Assembly (NCBI GenBank): GCA_964019055.1
Contig: OZ025217.1
Location: 5,879,557 to 5,943,556, forward strand
DNA from: Anthopleura xanthogrammica
Taxonomy: Eukaryota; Cnidaria; Anthozoa; Actiniaria; Actiniidae
DNA length: 64,000 bases
Reading direction: 5' to 3'
Shown here: positions 14,401 to 23,400 of the stretch, in pieces
Layout of the letters: each line of letters starts with the position of its first letter
Numbering within the stretch: position 1 is the stretch's first letter
Translations under genes and position numbers: made by a program
The notes under the pieces: model-generated
What the model was told of the DNA's origin: nothing
The model's input: the letters and a program-made list of their open reading frames with translations, nothing else
The model's database searches: none

Positions 14401-17400
14401 TCGATTTATTGTGAAACATTTTAGCCGTACCTATAATTATCCTAAAAAACATATATGCCACCAAACGTCAAGGAAAAAGAATAAACACCATTAAGACAAA
14501 CAAGTTATCTTTTTATTAATTTTCAAGGCAACACTCATACAACACTGGAATCAAGAACGAAACGTTAGCCAACGTCTGGGAGGTTCACTCGGTCTTATAC
14601 TCCTAATAGTTCCTGGCGTCTTATCTGAAGAGGGTAGGGATGGTAGCTCACGGTAAACACTACGTTTGGGACTTGGGCCTCTTGGGGGAGGATTCGTAGG
14701 GGGAGGGGTAGGCAACCAGACACTTATATCTTCTTGGTCACCCATTCGAGATTTGAATTCTCGAAGTGCTCCCCTTCTTCGTTCATTTCTGACCAAATCT
14801 TCAGGAGCGTTCATCTTAGCAAGACCCCTTGCAAAGACTTGCCATCCTATTGGATCTATACCTTTGCGTTCTCTCATGAAATCTCCTATCAAATCAACAA
14901 TATGGGAGCCAGCAAGGGGTCGGTCTTCAAAAACCAGCTGCCCACGACTATCCCATTTCATGATTTCTGGATTTTCCTTTATTTTTTCAATGAGCAACTT
15001 GCCACGGTTTTTGAGAGTTTTGGGCAAGGAACTGACAATGTTGCGTTCGATTTTGTCCTGTACTTCCAGTCTTGGTGCTTCTGGTGCTGGTGGTATCTCC
15101 TCTTCTTCTCGTGGTTCCTTCTGATGTTCTGGAGTAGCTTCAAACTTAATTTTCATGGGTTCATCTTTTCTCTGATTGTAGTAAGTGAGATAGTTTTGAA
15201 GTGTTTGACTGTAGTGTTTGACTTTTTCCTCATCGGATAACTCTGTGCTATTTAATACATCCTCCATTTGATGATCAAGCCTATTTAGTCTTGACGTCAA
15301 GGGTGCTGTTTGGATCTTTTCTCGCTGTCTCAACCTTTCCAAAGCCTGTTCAGGGACCAAAACCATCTTTTTGGTAAAGTTCATTTTACAAAATGTTCTA
15401 TCACACTTAACACTGGAGGTAGCAGAAGAGATAGAAAATTTCCTCCTTTTTGGACCAACACCTTTCTCTTTTGTGACAAAGGGACTTGTTTGTCCACCAA
15501 CGATAACAAAGGCTTTTTAAATTTGTAGAGTTGTTTCTTCTGTCGTGGTGTGACGGGTACAGTGGACTTTAGAATATTAAACACGCATTCACAAATACTC
15601 TTGATTAGGTCGTCGTCAGCAACTTTCAGCAAGGCTTTAGCTTGAATGGGTTTGCTTGTAGATAACACCTTTAGATGATGGAAGTTGTTTCTCACTTGCC
15701 GACTCATGATCAACTAAATTCTTGTACAGGTGGCAAAATGCTTTATAGTTTTTTCACGTAGGCGTGCTGTGTTTCATTAGGAAAAATGTTTGTTCGGAGT
15801 CGAAAGTCTTCCAGAGTATCTGGTTTGAGGTCACAAAGCAGGTATCCGTGGGGCTCGGCTGTGGCGTCGTTGAAGGCTTCTTGCATGTACTTGACATAAC
15901 CAGGAAACATTTGCTTAGCCAAGTGGTTGATTTGACTGCTGTCTCTTGGAGATTTGAAGAGGACCATGTAATGAGCGTTGAGACTGATGTTTCTCAACTC
16001 TTTGCCTTGATGAAAAATATTTTGCAAAATAAAAATACACGAGAGGTTCTTGTGGTGACATCCTTTGGTGAAAATATTCGTTAAGCGTTTGTCATTGCTC
16101 AATTCGTTCATCAAATCGTCAATAATTACGATATTTCGAATAGATGGGTCGATACTCTCTTCCAAATTATGAGGAAGTCCTTCTACGAAATAAATAAATG
16201 GGATGGTAGCCATCATTTCTTCATACGCAGGTTGGTGCATGCCATAGCACCATATGATATTCTGAGGCGTTCCATCGAACATAACATTAGCATTTTCTAA
16301 AAGTCGTTTAACGAACTGAGTTTTTCCGCAGCAGGTGGGTCCAGCGACAATGGCTCCAAAAGGGTGTCCTAGTCTTGTGTCCATCTCAGCATCAAATGAA
16401 CCAAATCATTTATTGCCTGTTTTATAAAACTCTTTCTCGGATGGAATCAGACAGCAGTCAAAATGTTTTCTGGTAAATTCTCGAACGACTTTATATTTTT
16501 GAAGTTTAGCTTCTTGTAAAAAAGGTTTTCTTTGTTCGGGAGAAAACTCGTGAACTTGGGCTAGATGGTTGGAAAGTTTGACAAGATATTTTGAGCCACA
16601 ATTTGGTACTGGGCAACTTTTACAAACGCGTTGACTCATGATATAACTCAAAGATGTTGAAAAAAATGAAATTTAAAATTAAAAACTAGGACTTTTATCG
16701 AAATTTCGAGGGACAAAAGGGACAAGAGAGACAAAAGGGACAAAAACAGAGGTGTGTTTCATTGGAATATAGGTTGCCTTACGTGACATAATGTTTTCAG
16801 TCTCGTTTACGAATAAACCGTTGTTCGCTCATAAATGTGATTTTCTGGGTCAGCTCCCGACTTCTATCAAAAACTTCGATCATTTTCAGCCCAAAACAAG
16901 TTTTTTGAGCGAACACTCAACATCTCCATACATTCCTCTCCATCAATATGGTTTGTTTGTCCGACTCACGATGGGGGGGGGAGGGAGGTGTTATCTTGTG
17001 ATGTAAAGTCCGCGCATCGCTATTCATTCTTTCGAAAACCTGCGCGCGCATGTGGTGACGTCACTTTCTGACTTGCGTGCCAGTCTGCATGTCTCCCATA
17101 ATCTATTTATATTTTGCCTGCATGTACGCGAATTTTCTTGGTGCGGCAATTCATTTTTTAAAAACCTGCGCGCGCATGTGGTGACGTCACTTCCTCTTTG
17201 GGTTTGCCCGGCGCATGTGCTGGTGTTCTGTCTGTCCCCTTTCCCTTCTTTTCCCTTCTCTCCCCTCCCCTCCCCTCTCTTTGCTCTGGTTTCCATGGTT
17301 ATTGAATTTAATGAGGCGTCTATCCATAGGCCCCACATACTACTTCTTTTCAAATATTATATTTCCTTTTTTTGTTGGATTAAAATTTAAAATGTCACGC

Positions 17401-20400
17401 AAGACCTGATAAACCCTCATTCTAAATCTCCCAAACAAACAAACAAAATACTAACCCAGGTGACAAAGTAGTTTGGACACTCTGTTGCATAAGCTACACT
17501 CACAATTAACCTGAAATGAGAAATAATTTCCATGTTTTATTCTGCAATGTCTTTTCATGCGAAAATATACTCTAGGGAATGACGTGGTCTGAAATGGGAA
17601 AACATTGCGCCAAAGCTAAAAGGATCTATTTAATATGCTAGACCTTTCTCACGCAGTTGGCTGGAACAATATTCAGTCATTTGAAAAAACGTTGTCGTCG
17701 ACCGACTACGCGACTACGCGACTAGCCCAAACGGGAGTATGAGTAAAAATCACTGAAGTGGTTGAATTCTTCACTGATTAAATATGCGCCGGGCTTACAG
17801 TACGAAAATTCGCTGGCGATATAGTATTTTAATGACTTAACAGTTTCAAAATTGGGGACATCTTTGAATATTAATCATATCGACTTATGTCTTCCTTTCG
17901 CAAAACCAAAAGACGCACATTTAAAGGATTGCTGCTTCTATTATCTTATTAGTAAGCAAAAACAACTACTTCAGAGCGAATAATTAAGCGCTTCAGTGAT
18001 TTCTACCCATACTCCGTTTCGGTCCAGTCGCCGGCGTAGTCGCGGAGCCGATGGACGACAACGTTTTTTCAAATGACTGTATTTTTGCCCTGCTACCCTC
18101 GTATGCAAGCACTTCGGGATAAATATGACCGGGCGGAAACAAAGAATTTAATTGTCGTTGAAATATACATGGCTGCTGAAGTTTATATTTAGAAATGCAG
18201 AAATAGTTATAAATTCACCATAAGCTGCTGTAAAAGAAGCCAATGATTCCTCCTAACACTACGTATTCAGTCGACATACAAGCAAACAGAGGATAGTATG
18301 CCAAACCGATGATTACCATTGCCAGCATCTTCCAGAATACTGTAGAATGATATTATAATCAGGTAATCAGAAAATATCTCTGAACAAATACAATATTGGC
18401 ATCACTGTTTACTATAATATTAATCCTCACTATAGACTTCTTCATGGCCGAGCAGGTCATCCAAGTCAAACGAGGCCAAATTGTTCAAGTTGAAAAATGA
18501 AGGGATTGAGAAGAAAAAAATGACAAAAAGTTCCATGGCAAACTATTGTAAATCTGTGCAAAGTTTGAGATACCGCGTACAGGGATCCAAGTTCCCACCT
18601 GATATTACCCCCAATTTCATTGCTACGCGCCCGAGTTTGTTGGCCTTTGTCGTGCGAGTTGGTCGATTCTTCTCCGTCAATCAAACCGTTCGGAATTTTA
18701 ATATTTAAGTCGAGTGATTGGATGAAATATAGAAGAAATGTCTTCACATAGAAAATTGAGGAAAGAATACTGATACTTTGCGGTTATTTATTTATTTTTG
18801 ATGATCTGATTACTAGTAAAGCATCTTAGAATCTAAAATCATCTGAAATTATAAATTTCTGTGAACTCATTCTCATGCTCACAGAACTTCAAAGCTTGGA
18901 TTTTGGATTCTAAGATGCTTTATTAGTAATCAGCTGATCATCAAAACTATGTTCCAATTGCCGGGTTGATATTTTGATTATTACTTTGAGCACTAGCTTC
19001 TTACCTCCAAGCCATCCTGGGTTTGTTGGATCTTGCTGAACTGCATAAATATCTTGACTAAAAATTTCCTTGTAATCAGAGGCGATCAGAATATTCAAGC
19101 ACTTGGTGACGGTGGCGCCAAATGCACATGCGTAACCCAAACGGTTCTCATAACTGTCTACAAGGTTCAGTGGTCTGTCAAAGGTAGAAATATCATCCTT
19201 TTTATCTTTCAGAGCTCACAGAGCATATAAGAGGCATGCAAGATCCGATTTTTTCAAAATCAATAGCAATAGTAAAAAATCGCTTATTTATTTAGAGATT
19301 TACCGGAAAGCAGGTGAGAATACAAAAGGACACTAGGTCCCCTACAAGGTATTAACACTATGAGAAATTTACTCAGTTTTTTGTGTTCAGGAAAAGATCA
19401 TGTAGTATTGCCTCTTTTATATATACCTCTGCATCTGTAGATGGATGAAGATGCAAGTACGCGAGGTACCGAGAACCATCAAAATATTAGGTGTGGTGCA
19501 CGACACTAGAGAAAAACGTTTGCGCATGCGTGCCTTTCAGCACGCTTTCCAAGAATTTATAGAGTTTTAGTGAGAAAATAAATGCTTGTTTTCTCCGAGT
19601 ATACAAAAACATTCGTGGGTATACTTTTGTGAGACCAAGATAATGTGTTAATAAAGACAATATGAAAGAATTAGCCTTAAGTTTCAAGAACTGATCTTAA
19701 GTTTTGGCATTTTGTAAAGTCTATTCTTCAGGCAAGTGTGAAAGTCAAATTTGCATATTTTTACAATAGCACGAAGACGCTTTTGACTAATTTGCATGCG
19801 GACTTAGAGCATGCGCAGACGTTTTTCACGCGTGTCGTGGTGCACCATAGCAAGTGCAGTAGGTAAAAAAGCAAGTTTTTCATTTCCACCTATTTTCATG
19901 ACTACAGATGGGTATTACAATATGGATCTCTTGATCTCTCAAGAATAAAATTAACAATTATTAGAAACACACAGCTGACACTTACATACACAGCCCTGGT
20001 CGTCTCCACAAGACACCAAAGCGCTTCTTTGGACTTTGACGTTTTGCCAGTAAAGACAATAACAAGATGATGAAGAACTTTTGATTAAAAAAAGAATGCT
20101 TTGGTTAGCTTCATTTTAAAATCTTCTATGTCAGGGTTTTTCAGGATCTGCGGAGAACCTTCAGAATTTGGCTGCTAGGTTTTGAATATGTGTATCCGCT
20201 ATGTTAAATGGTTTTCATACAGCTACTTCAAAAAAATGTGGAATACTGAATACTGCATATTAGTGAATAGTGCCTTCCAAGACCAAAGAGCATTTGTGGA
20301 TCTCGTTAATTTGAAATAAAAAGTAAATATACAGTGATTTGCTCTCTATATGTCAGCTAGTAATTTTTTTCGGATGGGATGCATTAAAAAAAATAATCAT

Positions 20401-23400
20401 TACTTATTTAACTTTATACAATATTATCTATAGTCTCTCCCGCAGCCGTTTTTAGGGTCTTCACGCGACGCTCTCTCCCCACTAACGAATGCTCTCATTC
20501 GAACTACATTCCTTTCTCATTGTATTGATTGCACCAATCAGATCAAACTTATGGTATCCTATTACGCCAGTCAGAGCTTCCAAAAGTGGAAACATGGTGT
20601 TTTCGCGCGTACAGAAGTGTCAAGTCTGATCTGTAAATCATCAAAAGCGATCACTGCTTTATTTGTTGGACTAGTGAAGTTCGAAAGAAGGGAATAAACA
20701 CTAATATATATTTTAGAGGAAACGTTCTTTTGATTTTCCCCATTGTTGAAATCAGATCGTGTCTAGACGTGATCGAGTTGTTATTCTGACAGTGACCACG
20801 CGAGTTGTTTAACTGAGCTACGCCCTCAGCTCACTCCAATATATATAATATTGCTGCCGGCCTCAGCAACTATCTAATACATACTCGCGCAGATGTGGAC
20901 ACACGGTGCGCACATTGTGTTCACTTCGGAACAACTTTTTGCCATCAGTTTCGGCAAGGGCACTAAGACAAAGCCGTTGTTTCAATTTGTAATAAATGTT
21001 ACATGTTATTGTATTTATTTGTTGTTCTTTACTGGGAAAGAAGCGTTATTCAGTCTATTTGATCTTTTCTTTTTTCTTTTTATTTAGCCTCTGTTGTCTG
21101 TTGGAGGGCCGTCAAGCTTTGTACTTGCACGGTTCGTTAATATTCGAATCTAGTATGCTCCAGTTCTACTCGGCCAAAGTTACTTATTATCACTTTTTAA
21201 TAAATTAATGAAATTCGCCTTAAACCCAGGAAAAAAAGTTGGCAAGAAAGGTAAGTACTTCATGTATGACTCCATATAGTGGCACTAATGTATGATTCCA
21301 TATATACTAATGGCACTGATGTATGTTTCCTTATATACCAATATATTATGTACTTGTCTTACTTTTAAGTAAGATGTGCTTATCTTACTTTGCTGCTTTA
21401 CCGACTTATGTTGCTTGCCTTACTTCTGCTGCTTGATCTACTTATGTTGCTTGCCTTACTTCTGCTGCTTGCCTTACTTCTGCTTCTAAGCACCTCAAGT
21501 AAGCTAAGCACCTCAAGTAAGCCAAGCACCTCAAGGAACCCAAGCACCTCAAGTAAGCTAAGCACCTCAATCAAGCTAAGCACCTCAATCAAGCTAAGCA
21601 CCTCAATCAAGCTAAGCACCTCAAGCAAGACAAGCACCTCAAGGAAGCTAAGCACCTCAAGCAAGACAAGCACCTCGAGCAGGCTATGCACCTCGAGCAA
21701 GTCAAGCACCTCAAGCAAGCAAAGCACCTCAAGCAAGCTAAACACCTCAAGCAAGCTAAGCACCTCAAGCAAGACAAGCACCTCGAGCAGGCTATGCACC
21801 TCAAGCAAGTCATGCAGCATAAGTAGGTCAAGCAGCAGAAGTAGATCAAGCAGCAGAAGTAAGGACTGGAAGCAATGAGGTGGCACCCAATAGCGTCACA
21901 AGGAATATTTTTTTGATAATATGAAATGTGTACTATTTATGTCATAAAATGATAGATATCGATACGAAATAACGTAATTACAACTTTTGTTGTTTATGTG
22001 ATAAGTAATTTGCATTATACATAGCTATAATTAATAATAACCGCGTGGGGCCTGGTAATTACTCAGTATGCTCTTCTTTTCAGACGGTGAAATTTACTAT
22101 TTAAACATGAAATACTTATAAGATATTTATCACAAATGAATTTCATATGTTCACAGATCGCATAATCTTTCTGTAATAAGCAAACATACAAACAACTCAG
22201 TAAAAACACGATCGACTTATAGTAAAACATGTAGCGCCTGCTATAGACAATATATTGACGTCATTGCTTTAGCCTCTTTACATAGTTATATATCTAGTTC
22301 ACAATATAAAATCTAATTTGAAAGGATTTCGACAACATTCATGGGCTCGAGAATGCGCTTGCAAGCATGCAGTTATTTGTCGAGAAAAAGTATCACTTTT
22401 TAAATCCATACCTTCTAAATATTTCACGCGCCATTCTTATCTTAATGCTTGTTTCTCCCCCACCCCCGCCTTTATCTAACTTTCACATGTAATGAGATCA
22501 ATTACAAATTAATAAAAGTTTAAATTTCACATAATGTTTAACGCTTTTTTAAGTTGTTATATTTTGTCAGATGGATATGCATATTATTATTTTTTACAGC
22601 GATATTATATTCAATTTGTATATAATATTGGAGATATGCTTTGAAGCCTTTTAAATTCAGCTGACAACACTTACTTCTTGCTCTATAAGTTTAGGATTTA
22701 TAGATAAGAAAGACAAAATTGACTAATGTAGAAAATTTAAAACATAAACAAGGCCCTATTATAATATATAATAATATAATATAATATAATATTCAAATAT
22801 ATGTTTCTTTTTAACAAGTTATCGAGTCATGTAGTTGCTATTCAATATTCACAAAATTTCAAGCCCTAATGAAGCAGCAACAAAAAATCTAAAGTAACCT
22901 TTTTGAATTAAAAAAACAGGAGTAAGCACACATCCGATAAAAAAACTTTGATTTCTAGAGACAAAACATCCCGATTTCTTTCAAAAAAGCAGCAAAGAAC
23001 TTGTATACTATAGATAAGATATCGTGGACTTACATTTTTGTAAAATATTCTTTGCTCTTCTGAAAAATAGCCTTAACAGTCCCTTACATTTTTTTTCACA
23101 AAGCTATAACATATGCAAATGAGATTTCGCTTGTCGAAAATAAGTCAGCAAACTTCCAACTACAATTATCCATTTACCTTTAGAGCTAGACTAGTTGATT
23201 TGGTAGCATTATATCAAACAATTAAACGACAAATGCATCCTAAAGTGATATAGAAATCAAGGCTTTGTAACTAGAGGAAATACCCTAAATACGAAATGTT
23301 GACAAAAATTTATTGTATGTTTTGTACGTGTCGAATTTATAAACAGAAAACTTCAATTCTACACTGTTCCCGATCATTAAGGTCGACCAGCATCAAATCT

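Larger units (their letters stand above)
9179..17344. mobile_element. Mini-Polinton (Maverick) of 8166 bp without DNA polymerase B
   Basis: Bounded by 843-bp inverted repeats beginning AGTAGTATGTGG, with a 6-bp target duplication. Nine apparently intact genes: rightward integrase, penton-like, basic core-like, major capsid and protease; leftward zinc finger, packaging ATPase, 108-aa and 276-277-aa proteins. Junctions between genes are 0-6 bp or overlapping (TAATG, ATGA). Animal Polintons are usually 15-25 kb and encode PolB; no PolB motif or unassigned space large enough for it exists here. High TIR identity and open frames indicate recent insertion. Confidence 0.95.

Noticed and set aside
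14666..15240. Two long plus-strand frames opposite the 277-aa gene
   Set aside because: Antisense shadows of a gene with Polinton-family features.
21390..21886. 162-aa Ser/Thr/Lys repeat frame and 162-aa Leu-rich frame
   Set aside because: The 18-bp satellite keeps all frames open; no start context or splice support.
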